Shown here in pieces: positions 44,611 through 58,667 of a DNA stretch of 64,000 nucleotides. Source of the DNA: Nemophila menziesii (Eukaryota > Streptophyta > Magnoliopsida > Boraginales > Hydrophyllaceae); assembly GCA_029959085.1 (NCBI GenBank), contig JARWIR010000002.1, positions 33,257,733 to 33,321,732 of the forward strand, in the 5' to 3' direction. A program made the translations under genes and the position numbers. Position 1 is the stretch's first letter. The number at the start of each line of letters is the position of its first letter. Below the pieces are notes generated by a model. It had not been told where the DNA came from and did not search any database. It saw nothing but the letters and a program-made list of their open reading frames with translations.

Positions 44611-46097
44611 TGATGTCTCCTCATTTGTGATAGTGAAATATACTCATGAGACATCATTTTAGGCTTATTTATTAGTTTATAGGTTGATTTTAGCTTAATT
44701 TAGTGCACTTTCCTATTTTGAGTCTTGATTTGTAGAATTATTATTTTTAGAGCATATTGGGTTTAATTGTTTATTTAGTGTGAAGCTTTAAAGATAATTA
44801 TGGAGATTAATTAGAGTCCAAGTCAAAGATTACAACTTATGGAAGGAGATATGCATGGAAATTGGAGATAAGGAAATAAAAGCTAAAAAGATGGAAAAGG
44901 AAAAGCTGCCTAAATCTGGGATTCTGCACATACGTCTAAAGATTGGTGTTTTTACCTAAGAAATAGGCCGAATTTGGTAATTTCCTTCTATAGGGTCTAG
45001 ATAATTCTGTTGCGATTCTTTTGGTATCTTATGGAGCTCAATCCGACCAATAACGAAGAAGATACACCCAAAACAGCGCAACAGTGTTTATCTTTATTTC
45101 CTTACGAATTTGAGTTGGGCTAGGAGTCCATTACTTAAGTTATCTCTAAAGAAACGAATTAGGTCAACCTCTACACTATAAATACATCCTCTTAACACTC
45201 TTAAATCATCCTTGGTGAGACCTTAAACCAAGAGGAAGCTTACAACACAAGAGAGAAGTCTGGAAGGAGCTGTCATCAACAATGTCTTCTTCTACCTTTA
45301 GATTTGTAATTTCTTTCTTTTCTTGCATGAACTAATTTTCTTTAGCTTGAGTTTTAGCATTAATGTATGAACCCTAGTTTTGATTGACATCTATCTAATT
45401 TGGGAATTTAATGTTTTAAATAGAATTATAGTTTTTATTCTCTGTTTATGTGTTTGGATTTATATTCTGTGTTCTTGTGGACGGCCGCCATTAGAATTAC
45501 CATCTAGTAATTAGGATACCATTGACAATGGTGTTTAATTGCATGTTTAGCACATAACGTCTAGTATTAGGTATGATCTGACAACCCAACCTAGCTAGAT
45601 AATCACTATGGTTTAGTCTTTTTGACTATTTACCAATTACAGGAAAAGTTTGCTTAGGAAGCCTTATTGACACAGGTAAATCCTATTTGAAACTACCGAT
45701 AGCATATTGGGACCGATTAGGGAAATACTACATAATTCACCCTTACATGTTTAGAACGGCATAACTAGTGGGGATTACATGCTAATAACTTAAGCTATAT
45801 TCTCATATCACTTCTCTTTCATATTTATTTTCTGTCTTTAATTTCTTAGTTTTAGTTTAGTTTATTAGAAAATCAAACAAAAATCTATTTGTCTTTACGT
45901 TTATTTGCGTTTAGTTGTTCTAGCTTTAATTATTTACACTCGGTATTTGCATAAGATTCTCCTAACCTCTGTAGTCTCTGCGGAACGAATCTTTATCTAA
46001 AACTTGCATACGATCTGTATACTTGCAGAACCGTGTAGTTCTAGGGTGTTTTTGCACTTTATTTATATCTTATTTTATCACACCCTAGGCCCCACCA
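44611..46097 (+). repeat. 3' LTR of Athila element B
   Basis: TGATGTCTCC...CCACCA, partner of 37913-39394, followed by CCTAC. Confidence 0.92.
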
Positions 46098-46926
46098 CCT
46101 ACCAAGGAAAGAACAGATGCTCGAGCACTTTACGAGAAAAATTTGGGACTTGACCTAAAGTTTTGATATAGTAATATAAAGATAGAATATATGTGCATAT
46201 TTAAAACGACCATATACTACAAGAAAAGAGTTGGTAGTGTACATTCTAGTTAAGAGATGTTAGTGACACAGATCCATACATATGACCTCAAAAGACGCAG
46301 ACGTCCAAGAAATTCAAATCGTAGCCAACCAAAGAGCGATACTTGGCTAGAAACATTGGAGGGATCTTCCTTATAAAAATAGAGGCACTATAGGATGCCA
46401 TATTGACTCATTCTCTTCATATTTTCAAAATATTTTAGAATCTACATTTAGGAGAATCCCATATCAATATTCCTCAAGTATTTCTTCGTATATCACTAGT
46501 CCACACAAATATTTTTATATAACTCATATAAGAGTTTAGTGGCTAGGCTGGGTATATTAGGGTTTAATCGTAAAAAAAGTTTGCTCTTGTTCTATTGAAG
46601 AGGGTGTTCTTTATAGACAAGAGTAGATTGATGGAGAGCTAATGTAGGAGAAGCTGTCAACTTTAAGGCTTCAAGGATTTGGAGTGGTAGATTGGGGTTC
46701 AGATCGTCTACTTATCATTTTATGGTAATACACAAGAGAAAGCTTCATGAAGTTTGAAGTGATGCATCATTTTAGATATTTTCTACACATATTTGTGTGT
46801 GATACAAGAGAAAGCTTCACAGGATTGGAAAGTGATGCATCCAGATTACAGATTGTTTGCTTGATTTCCTAGTGAAAACACTAGAGTTTCTTTGAAGGTT
46901 TACTTCTAAGAAGTTTTAAAGGTTTG
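46098..46926. other. Unassigned spacer, probably old retroelement DNA
   Basis: No gene recognised. A TATA-like 'ttataaaaatagaggc' lies at 46371-46386. Two related units of about 40 bp ('caagagaaagcttca...aagtgatgcatc') occur near 46732 and 46805. It may be the start of a retroelement transcript, but nothing identifies the family. Confidence 0.4.
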
Positions 46927-47598
46927 GGATGTCTCTATTTTTGTGACGGAACAATCCATTCACGAGATATTCTTTTGGTGTTTATTTGGGGGACTAAGTG
47001 AGGAATTTTTCCCTAGTATTCAACATATTGTACTTTTGTCTCCTGTTTTGATCATTGATATCTCTCTTTTTGTGATGGATTAATCCATTCATGATACATA
47101 TTTTTGGGAGTTCATTGGGCCTAAATGAGGGACTTTTCCCTATTATTTGACGTATTGTACTTTTCTCTCTAGTTTTGGGACTTATTGTTATTTATAGAGT
47201 TTTTGTGCTTTAATTGTGTGTTAAGTGTGTAGCTTTTAGGTACTTGGTTGATACAAAATCCCAAGATAAAGACATGATGTAAAAAAATTAAGTAAAACCC
47301 CAAGTCAAGGTGCAAGATGAGATTCAAGTAACTTTGGAAAGTTGGAGGGGTTCATTAGAAAAGTATTAGTGCCATATTGTTTCAGTCACCACGAGAATTT
47401 GGTAAGTATTTTTAAGAATTTCCTTTTGATTCAGAGAGATATTGAAGTCAATGTCGCGTCGGAAGTGATAGAAGACAATTCGGAGTAGAGATGAGAAAGC
47501 TAAGCTAATTTTTTCCACCGTGGCTTGAAGTAGTCCAACACTAACTAAAAACGAGGTTGGCCATCTAAACTAATTAAGCAAGCCCATGGGGCCCCGTT
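46927..47598 (+). repeat. Truncated Athila-type LTR start with tandem duplication
   Basis: Plus-oriented sequence resembling the first part of Athila-type LTRs ('gatgtctctattttt', then '...cgagatattc', 'tttccc', 'ctagttttgggac'). The first ~129 bp are present twice in tandem (from about 46927 and from about 47056), with diverged copies. The LTR is then followed only to about 47500 before a minus-oriented LTR begins. No partner is seen in the window. Confidence 0.55.
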
Positions 47599-48529
47599 GG
47601 TCCTGTGAGTGTGATAAATAAATGCTAAAAATAATAGGACTTTAACCACCCAGGAGTGTATGGGGTTCGTTGACAAGTAATATTAATGGGTAAGATAAGG
47701 GTTTTTGTTCTCAAAGATTAGCAAAGTTAAAGTAATTAGGTTTCAATGAATCGTGGCTTAGTTGCAAAGACAAATAAATAAAATTTAAATATTTGTTTGG
47801 TTTTTCGTAAGATTAACTAAGTGCAAATAATTAAAAGAAAAACTAATTGACTAATTATTAGACTAGAAATAAATGTAAACTAACTAAGAAAAGATGAGTA
47901 ATATGAGAGACTAGTGCTTGATCCTTGCTATTAATCCCCTAAATTGCTTAATTAGATGTTTCTAGGCATAAGGGAAAATGGGTCATTCTACGTTAGTCAA
48001 GATTCAATCATCTTCCTAACAACTCCAGGATGATTAGGACGCTATCATCCACTATTAATTACCCCTCTCGGTTGACACTACAATACTCTTGGACAAATCA
48101 GTCTATACCCTATTGACTATTAGGTTGACTAAGGCCTCCCGGCTCAATAACTTCTACGTAGTGCTTATATCATATGTCTGTAATTAAATCCCCCTCCCTG
48201 GCAACAAGCGAACTACTATTACTATCCTATACTTGATCAGGGTAAAATCAACCTTCAAGCAAAAAGATATAATCAATAAGAATTTAATTCAGTTTATTTA
48301 AATACGGAAAATATCCCAAAAACTAAGAATTATCAATTAATTGATTAAGGTTCATAAACTATGCAATTCTCAAGCACTTAAACGTTTATCTAATATTAAA
48401 ATAACGAAAAGAAATAACTAAAAATAATGAATTCATAATTAAAACAAAAAAATAGAAATAAATTACTCTGAAGAAATAGATTGAACGAGCTTTAGATGAT
48501 AAATAATTGTGGAATTGCTGCTGAAAGCC
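47599..48529 (-). repeat. Minus LTR of element D, first part (split by element C)
   Basis: Starts 'tggtcctgtgagtgtgataa' and shares ordered landmarks with the minus LTRs of E and F, including the 'cttcctaacaactccagga' block and a 'caattctcaagcactt' block. It breaks off at 48529 within AAGCC, the target duplication of element C, and continues at 56120. Set together the two parts give about 1556 bp, the length of the related LTRs. The start is approximate. Confidence 0.7.
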
Positions 48530-50031
48530 TGATGTCTCCATATTTTTGATATATTAATCTATACTTGAGTCATCATTTTAGGGGTATTGAGTATTTAATT
48601 TCAGGATTTTCCCCACTTATTCTTACTTCACACTTTCTTGTCTAGTTTTAGGCGTTTTGCTATTTTGTGAACTTTTGTGCGTAATTTTTATGTTATTTGT
48701 GTAGCACTTAGTTATATGGAATCTATTACACCTATGTAAATTATTTGAAGTGTAAAAGTCAAGAAACTCCCTTAGTCATGGTCAAAAAGGAAAAGTGTGG
48801 ATATATTTGAAAAGTAAAGAATCTGCCATGCTGGAGACACGTTCACTAATTAAATTGATGTAGAAAGTCGATCATGAATTTGGAGGACCCTTCGACAAAT
48901 TGATAGATCTTTTTACCGTGGTCTTTTTGACTGGTCGTGCACTAAATTTCAATAAGTAACGCAGGAGATATGACCAAATAAAAATATGCAAAGGTTTATC
49001 CTGTCTTACAATTTAGGAATACGAATTTTGGTAAGATTATGACTCCTTAACTTGGGGATTACTCCATATTTCGACCAAAGAACTATATATATCCATTCCT
49101 ATCTTAGATAAATCATTCTTGGTCAGTCCCAAATTATCTAAAGACCAAGAGGAAGCCTAGATCAAGAGAGAAGAAGAGAAGAAGGAGCATGGAAGCCGTT
49201 CATATCATTCCAACCCTTCCCGTTTGTAATTCTATATTCTTATTTCTTTCTTATGAAATAATTTATTTAGCTTGAGATTAGCATATGGGTATGAAATATA
49301 GACTTGTTTTATATGTTATTTGTGATGTCCTTTTACATTTAATTGAATTTAGTAGTGATAACTTTGTATTATGTGATTTAAACTAATCTATGTAGTTCTT
49401 GCGATGCACACGTATAAGATTAACATAGTAATTGATTTAACACCCAGAAGGGGGATTCAATAATAGAAAACACCACATAGTCGTCTAGTGTGTGGTAGTA
49501 ATCTGGAAAGGCTTGCCTAACTGGATAGTCATTAGGGTTTAATTTAACCACCAATCATTGCGCAGGGTCCCCTTACTCGAGTCCCCTGGTAGTGGAGAGG
49601 TTGCCTCCTAAGTCCACCTGGAAGGGGGTTAGGAGGAATTTAGAATCCCGACTATTGTATATATCACACTATCTCCCTTAGATGATACACATAGAACAAG
49701 GCTAGTGGGGAATACTTGTTAGTTCTAAGCTAAACTATCATAAGCTTCTATCTACCCTATTTTACTTTATTATCTTTAATTTAAGTCTGTTTAGAGTCAT
49801 AAAAACCAAATAAATATTTTAGTGTCTTTTCGTATTATTTTACCAACTATTTCTAGTACACTTAGCAATTACATTATTTATAACTAACTTTCGTAGTCCC
49901 TGAGATCTAATCTGTTTTACTTATATATTACTTGCGAAAGATCCGTTCACTTGAAGAGAGTTTATCGTGGTAGTATAAGGGGTTAGTTCTCTTATTTATA
50001 TCTATTATTTTTCACACCCTAACCACCACCA
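48530..50031 (+). repeat. 5' LTR of element C
   Basis: Partner of 54537-56114. Its TATA region near 49085 is a short 'ctatatatatcc', whereas the 3' LTR has about 100 bp of TA repeat at the same place. Confidence 0.9.
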
Positions 50032-50151
50032 AGTTTTCAGCGCCGCTTGCAGGGACTACATCGTTTGTTTTTTGTTTTTTACTCAGTGTATTAGTTTTAG
50101 TTGTTCTATATTATGCTTTTCTTTTTGTTTTTGTCTTTTTCAGATTTTTAG

Positions 50152-50794
50152 ATGGAGAATCTACGGTTAGTTCTAGGTCTTCTTGGCCCATTCCGAGTGT
50201 AACCCATAGGGATTCACCCTCCAATTATTAAAGCCGTTTGATTCAAGCCCGATCCAGGCATGATTAATCAGTTCATGAGCTATGGGAATTATAGTGGTGC
50301 TACACATCAAGATCCGGTCCGTTCTGTTTAAAAATTCATGCAAATCTGTGATGCCTACGTTACTGAAGGTGTCACGTGACATTTCAATTTTTTTTTGACC
50401 GGAAGAGCAAGCGATTGGTTAGATGATCAACCTCCCGAGGTAATAACTAATTGTGACAAGCTTCAAGTAAGATTCCTTAATCGATTTTATCCTACAAGTA
50501 TGCGAGTGAAGGATCAATTAGAGCCTATGAATTTCTTACAAGAAGCCGGAGAGAGTGTTGGGCAGAGCATGGACGAGATCTCAAAAGAATTTGGCACGAT
50601 GTCCACTACACAGATACACGCCAGAATTACAATTAGTCATGTTCTATATAGGACTCAATGGAGAGTCAAGGTTGAGAGCAGATAATCTGGGTTGTGTTGC
50701 TTTGTCTCCATGGATCCAAGAGAAACAAGAGTGGTATGGAGAGAATTATCGAGATCGACATAAGTTGGCCACATTCATCAGCTCCCACCACTAA
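50152..50794 (+). pseudogene. gag of element C, fragmentary
   Basis: ATG 50152 in the same 'cag-att-ATGGAGAA' context as gag of A, but with stops soon after. Recognisable pieces are 'HQDPVRSV', 'TGRASDWLDDQPPEV' with 'NCDKLQVRFLNRFYP' (50395-50500), and 'TPELQLVMFYIGLNGESRLR' (50610-50680) in another frame. A stretch before 50395 and the zinc knuckle are missing. Confidence 0.78.
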
Positions 50795-51075
50795 TATCGA
50801 GTGACGCAAAACTGACATCCGTAATCTTACAACTTACGGATCAATCAACAGCAAAATCGTGGGGTGTAATCGTGGACGTGCTTGTCCAAGTAGGTAACCT
50901 TGTTATTCCCATCGATTTTATTATTCTTGACTATAAAGCAAATAAGATCGTCTAATTCATACTTGGGCGTCCATTCCTAGCCACAATCGACACCATAGTC
51001 AATGTGAATGAGGAAACCGTGACTCTACGTATTGAAGATGATTCTGAAACATTCTATGTTTTGGGAAAGAAGAAG
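50795..51075 (+). pseudogene. Protease end of element C
   Basis: Reads like the second half of the Athila protease: 'VIVDVLVQVGNLVIPIDFII' near 50865-50925, then a stop, 'ILGRPFLATI' near 50958-50990 and 'VNVNEETVTLRIED'. The active-site part is absent. Confidence 0.7.
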
Positions 51076-51174
51076 AAAAAGAAGTCACGATTACTATTAG
51101 TAATCAGAGTTGTGACAAAAAAGCTAGAACCTGTAATTCCCCAAGACACCAAGGGAAAGGAAGAAATAGTTGAG

Positions 51175-51375
51175 TTTGGGGTAGGAGGCAGGGTAGCATG
51201 GAAATCTCCTAACCACAAACATAAAAGTTCTTGGATAGGGCCATACTTCATCACTCAAGTTGTTTCAGCAGGAGTGGTCGAAATAAAAGCTATAAAGAGT
51301 TGCAAAATCATATTGGTAGATGTTGATAACCTCACTCAATGCTGGGGAGGCTATAAAAAGAAAGAAAAGAGGTAA
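51175..51375 (+). pseudogene. Integrase C-terminal tail of element C
   Basis: 'GGRVAWKSPNHKHKSSWIGP' followed by 'YFITQVVSAGVVEIKA' corresponds to the GPY module of A (10590-10690). It is fused in one frame (51004-51375) to the protease end through a lysine run, showing that everything between was deleted. Confidence 0.7.
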
Positions 51376-52589
51376 CATGTCAAACTTAATGACGTTAAAC
51401 AAAAGTGCTTTCCAGGAGACTAATCCACGATTCTTTATGTTGTTAGGATTACTTTAGTTATTTTTTTAGTAAATATTGCAGTAATGAGGAATTAGAAGTA
51501 TATTTTATATGCAGGTAAAGTACGAATTGATTTTGGGGTGAAGAAGATCGCGAGAAAAACATGTCACACCGAGCGGACCGGCCTACCAGCCTACCGGCCA
51601 TACCACTGGCCTACCGGTCCTGCTCCAAGGACCGCGACGATATGAAATACGGTCAAAGTCAGAAGTCAGGAGCTTTGACCGGCATACCGGCCTTTGAGCG
51701 ATATGCCGGTCCCAGACCGTATCGTCATTCGCGCAAAGGGTCGCGACGGTATAAAGACAGAAGACTGACCGGCATACCGGTCCATGAATTAGGGTCGTGA
51801 CGGTTTGGCTACGATTCGAGGTCAGAAACAGTGAAGCCTAGGACCGACATATCAGTCCCATGGCATGCATACCGGCCTACATCAGTATCGAGGTCAGATG
51901 TTCAAGGGAAACTTCACGAAGCCATAACTTTGCGCTTGGAGGTCGAAATTCACTTTTTCTTGAGCCTAAACCGCGTATTTTTTTTTGAGATCTATTGAAT
52001 GGTGAAATAAAAATAAAAGAATGGTATACCGACCCTCTGAGCGGTATACCGGCTCAACCGTATCGCCAAACGCGATAGAAGGGTCGCGCGGGTCAAGAAT
52101 ACGGTCTAAGATAGAGAGTTGAGTGGCATACCGGCCATATGAGCGGTATACCAGCTCATAGGCAGCTAAAAAGCATATTTATGATATTTTAGGGTCTCTA
52201 ATGGTGTCAAACCTAATCCTAGCCTCCTCCAACTTCACCAAAACAAATATTTCAGCCCCAAAGTCTATTAAAATACCATTGAAGCTTCACAAAACCTCGA
52301 TCTCACATCAAAACATCACCAAATAACCATAGATTCATATCCAAATCCTACCGTACATTCCTACAAACAAGAATCAAACACCCAAATCATCCCAAAGCAC
52401 CTAGAATCCATGAAACAAAACATTAAATTTCAAAAATATTTTTCCAAAATTCATCAAACCCATATCATCCAAGCTTGATTCCATCACACCCACATAGAGA
52501 ATCATCATCCGTACAGCTTCCCTAACCCAATGAACACCTTAATTACCTATAATAAAAAGGTAGTTTAAGAGTGTTCAAACCTTTGAGTT
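51376..52589 (+). promoter_or_regulatory. GC-rich palindromic region and CA-rich leader of C
   Basis: From about 51570 to 52160 the sequence is rich in 'accggcataccggcc', 'gcggtataccgg' (for example 52041-52052) and related sites, a diverged form of the palindrome cluster in A and B. A possible AT-rich core promoter 'gcatatttatgat' follows at 52173, then a C/A-rich leader (52200-52540). No gene supported. Confidence 0.45.
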
Positions 52590-52870
52590 GGGGGTCAACT
52601 GAGATTATGAAAAGAACGAATATATTATCTAATGTTAAGGAAGATGAAGAATCAAATCATGGTATTGGGTGAGATTAAGAAGAAAACAGTTATGAAGTGT
52701 AAGTTACTGAGAACAATAAGAAGGGTAATTCGAGTCAAGCAATTAGAGAGGAACCGATGTTTTGTGGATTCAAGTCCTCAAGAGAAATTAATTATGATTA
52801 GGGAGAGAAGCCACTAATACCTCTTCTAATCAAGATTCCAACACCCAATACGAGAAAAGCTTCTAAGGTC
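52590..52870 (+). pseudogene. ORF3 relic of element C
   Basis: Lies at the position of ORF3 of A and B, after the CA-rich leader. It is lysine- and arginine-rich ('EIKKKTVMKCKLLRTIRRVI') with stops. Similarity to ORF3 of A and B is only in composition and place, so the assignment rests on context. Confidence 0.35.
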
Positions 52871-54536
52871 TTATTAGCTATTGCCAAAACGAGTGTTCCT
52901 AGATGAACATCTTCACACAAGAGAGTATTCAAGAAAGAAACTGGAGGAAGATAAGTAGAGTATTTCAAGAGTTGTATGATTGATGTGGATGAAGCATATT
53001 AGGAGGTAAGGGCATGCGAAATTGGTGATTCAGGAAGTTTACATCCAAGACAAGCACTGCACCCTATTTTGGGTATTTATCATGCGAGGCATTAAGCCTC
53101 GAGAGTATATTTTCTTTCTTCCCTACCATTTCTTTATGTGCAATATTTGTGCTAGTTTAAATTTTATTGCTTTATTGAGTATTTTTTCGAGTCGTGAGGA
53201 CACGACTCATTTTTGAGTAGGGGGTGGGGATTTGTTGTCCTCATCTTCCATTTTTTTCGTAAAATTTAAAATTTTTAGGGTTAGAATTGGCATAGAATAT
53301 GGTGAGTGTCCCTATTGAGAATTTTTTAATTAAGTCAATGATAGAAAGTAGTATGTTTTTGAATGGTGTCACAAATAGGTTTAGTATGCATGTATGAAAA
53401 CAGGAAGTAAAAAGATATGGAAGATTAATAATAAGCAATGCGTAAAAAGTGTCAAGTTGGATCCTAGTTTGAGAGTTAATCGGTGTGTAGAACGTGAGGT
53501 TTGAAATTAGTTGAAAACCCATTTGTATATGAATTAATAGTGAAAAAGTAACAAAACCTGCTAGTTAAAAAGGAATAAAGAAGTTCTTTCATATTTAAGC
53601 CACATGAAACTTTTAGCTATCTCACCCTTATATTTGATTATTATTATTATCCGTCTTAGCCCCTTTAAGTCTTTCTAATCATTTTATTAACCACATTAAA
53701 AGACATACCCCTTAGTATAGAACTTATCCATATGACCTGCACTCGAATCGCAAAACCTGAAACAAGTTGTTTTAGTGCTTGAGTTGGGGTGGTGGGTATC
53801 ATCGTTGGGAAATATTGGGATTGGTAAATTTGATTGTAATTGTGACATTATTGATGATAATTAGTTTATTAATTTAATACTTTGCCGGGGTAAAAGTAAA
53901 TTAAGGAAAGAAATTGAAATATGAGAATAGTGGCATGACATCTCACATAAAAAAGGGAGTCATAACCAACTTAGAAAAAAGATTGAAAAGATTTGGACCG
54001 CCAAAGTGGAAATTTGTGTAAATCATCATAAATGACTTTATTTGGGTTATTTCGGGATGCAAATTAGAGAATCAAAATTGGGTTGAGTGAGAACATCTTC
54101 AAGTGAAACACAAGCTCTAGGGCGATTCGTTTATGGAATGTGAGGAGAGAGCCAAAAGCTCGCTTTTCATTATCCAAATATATCATACTGTCCCTAAGAC
54201 AATGTTATAACCATGAAGACCTTAGGATTTCTAAATACTTTATGGAGGAATAATGGAACAATGATCACCCTATAACCGTTAACACAAATTGAGTTGAATA
54301 CCTCTCCTTCTGGCACTGCGAAGTTAATCTGGACTTGAATTTATGGATTGTTTATTATGTGTATATTAGGAATGTGTGTGCATTATTTCTTTAAAATTAC
54401 TACATGAGACTTTTTAGATATATTTCTCAAGGATCATTCATTACTTTTTATTCTTCTTCTTGTTCTTTTATTGTTGACTACCCTACCGTTCTTATCTTTA
54501 TTGTATCGGGATGATACAACTTTGAGTTGGGGGTCT
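52871..54536 (+). promoter_or_regulatory. Structured 3' non-coding region and polypurine tract of C
   Basis: Perfect hairpin GAGTCGTG-AGGA-CACGACTC at 53189-53208, purine tract 'gagtagggggtgggga' from 53215, CTTTGCCGG near 53881 and a weakened 'ccgccaaag' near 54000, the 'gtgaggagagagccaaaagctc' stem near 54140-54161, and the polypurine tract at 54524-54536. No gene supported. Confidence 0.65.
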
Positions 54537-56114
<1,578 letters not shown>

Positions 56115-56119
56115 AAGCC

Positions 56120-56744
56120 CTTCCACCTTCTCTTCCTTAGCTTCCAAGCGTTAAGCTTCAATCTGATATAAATTGTGTGTATTTGTAAACTAATAAAAGG
56201 TATTTATAGATGCCCATGTCATTGTTAGGTCATATGGGCCCTTTTTAAAAGGTCCAAAAGGCCCAACCCGTTTTTTTACTAATGTTGGACAGTTTTGAGT
56301 CACTGTGGTAGAATTGCCATAAGTTTTGCGTCTCAACTCTGAATTGACTTCCGTTACCTCTCACGCTACTCTTACTTCAAGCTATTTCCAAATAAAAATA
56401 AACCAGGTCAAAATCTTTTGACAAGTCACGTCATCTTTCCAGAATTTTCCCAAATGCTTCTTAACTTTAATTTTTACTCTATCTATGCCTTGACTTGGGT
56501 TTGTATTTGACTTTCTCTACTTCTACTTCTCCTCTTAGGATTCCATGTAAACTATGTACCTAAAAATCTACACAATAAGCACACGATTAAAGCAAACAAT
56601 ACTTTAAAAATAGTAAAAATCTCAAAATGCGACAAGAAAGTAAGAAACGTCAAATATAAAGGAATAATCCCTCTACTAGGTCCACTAATCCCACAAAAAT
56701 ATGTCTCGTGATACAATTATACTATAACAAAAGACGAGACATTA
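56120..56744 (-). repeat. Minus LTR of element D, second part
   Basis: Continuation of 47599-48529 after element C. It ends 'gacgagacatta' at 56744, the TG side of the LTR with one change. It is followed by the minus-strand polypurine tract (56745-56761, 'agaccctcaactcaaag' on the plus strand), which makes it the 3' LTR of D. Confidence 0.72.
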
Positions 56745-57106
56745 AGACCCTCAACTCAAAGTTTTGTCATCTCAACAAAATAAAACTAAAAACAAGAGGG
56801 GATCTCTAAACAAGCTAAGCTAACATGAAGGAGATAATATTGAATGAACCTAAAGAAATTACCTAACAAGTTTCATATAATGATGTCCAAGAATTAATAC
56901 AAACCTACATATAATATAAAAACAATCAACAAATCGTAAATCCAAGATCAGATTAATTTCGCAATGCAAGAATGAGCGTTTTTCACTTTGTTTGATATGG
57001 TGGCTATACGTTATTCATTGGTCCTCCCTAGCATCAAATGGTCAACCTAACTATTCCCTAATTTATTAACTCTAACTCAACCATGTACTTAAGAATTGGT
57101 GTCTCC
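56745..57106 (-). mobile_element. Internal 3' end of element D
   Basis: About 360 bp next to the polypurine tract of D that match the 3' non-coding region of the family in reverse, including 'atttcgcaatgcaagaatgag' sequence equivalent to that just before the polypurine tract of A. No gene. Element E interrupts it at 57107. Confidence 0.65.
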
Positions 57107-58667
57107 TGGTGTGTGATAAAATCACACCCCTAAAAAGGAGGGACACAGACCGTAAGCGTAGGGGTCGTCCAAGTTATATCCGATAAACGGGGTTTCGATC
57201 TCAGGGATGAATGGATATGACTTATGATGTTATGCAATAAGTGAGGATAATTGTTATGACAAGAAAATAAATGATAAAATATTTGTTGAGTTTTGTTTAT
57301 GAAACTAGGACACAATTAATTAACGTACTAAATTAAATAATGCAATTAAAATGACGCAAGTAAAATAAATACGAGTAGACACAAGAATGAAAAAGGGTAC
57401 TTGAGTCTCGCAAGGGATCCACCCAATCAAAATAATTAACGTTTCTATTTAGCGGTAGAATTGGTATTATTATACTAGTCGGGATTCTAATATCTCCTAG
57501 CCCTCTGTAGGGTGGACCTAGGAGCTATCCTAAAGTACTATAAACCCCTATATGGGCGAATATGCCTCTTCAGATGTGTACCTCTTTGGCTATGTAACTA
57601 GTCAACCATGTCAGTCAATAACGAACATTACACGGGTATTACCTATGTCCGTATTCAAATCCCCTTGTCGGATGATCACTTTTGCCACTTAAAGTGAATA
57701 GCCCAGATACTAAATCGTATTTCTAATTGATCAGAAAAGAAATAATAAACAAGCACAAAGTAATAACCAATATATAATACCTAATTAAATTTAAATTGTG
57801 GAAATCCCAAATTCAGAAACATAAATTAATTAATTAGGTTCATCCCTTTATTGCGATTCTCAAGCACTAAAATGTTTAAATCATAATGAAATTAAAAACT
57901 AAAATAAAATAAAAGGAACCCATAGTCAATTACAGAATTAAAATGGGTAACCTAATTAGAGGATTGATTTTGATTGTAGATGGAAGAAAATTGATTCTCC
58001 AGCTTACTCTTTTTCTCTCCTTTTTGCTCTGACTTCTCTTCTAGTGTATCTGACATGCGTAATATGAGTTGTGTGTAAAAAATGAAGTCTAAAGGCCTAT
58101 ATATAGTGGATTAAACGGATTGGACTTTTTACTTTAAAGGAAATAGGTTAAATAGAATAAAAGCCCAATCCTAATTTGAAATCCCATAACTAATGTACAG
58201 ATGTTAGTAAAACGGCTGTAACTTTTGCGTCCGAACTCCAAATCGCTTCATTCCAGTCGCAAAATCTTCCTGACTCAAAAATGAAACTTCCTTATTTCAC
58301 AACTCTAAGACTTAATTAGTGGCTAAGTGGTTCAAAAACAGAGATTTTATCAGCCTTCTAGATTTCACTCTCCTCTAGTTAATTCTTCGCATCATCTTTT
58401 CTCGCCTTTGACTTCTCCGCTCGATCTAAGACTTTAATCACCATTTCTTCTCCTTGTCTTGATGCTCCATAGCATCTATGGACCTAATAATTTTACACTA
58501 AAAACAAACAAATTAACACACAAAAGCTCTAAAATGCAAATAATACCATTCCAAGGGGAGAAAATGCAATATAACTAAATAATCTTAAAAGTCTATCAAA
58601 TAAGTCAATTAATCACCTAAAATGATGTATCCTAAGGTATTATATTTTGAACAAAATGTGAGACATA
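57107..58667 (-). repeat. 3' LTR of minus element E
   Basis: Starts 'tggtgtgtgataaaatcac' and ends 'gtgagacata' on the plus strand. The polypurine tract of E follows (58668-58686, 'aaaccccaaactcaaac' in plus reading). Length of about 1560 bp is close to the LTRs of D and F. Confidence 0.8.

Larger units (their letters stand above)
37913..46097 (+). mobile_element. Athila-type element B, internally deleted
   Basis: Same family as element A, 8.2 kb. LTRs are 37913-39394 and 44611-46097. The flanks are CCAAC (37908-37912) and CCTAC (46098-46102), a 5-bp target duplication with one difference. It keeps gag, the integrase C-terminal tail, the palindrome/TATA module, ORF3, the structured 3' region and the polypurine tract. 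Protease, RT, RNase H and the integrase core are missing. It would need proteins from another copy to move. The LTRs resemble each other more than either resembles those of A, so it is a separate insertion. Confidence 0.9.
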
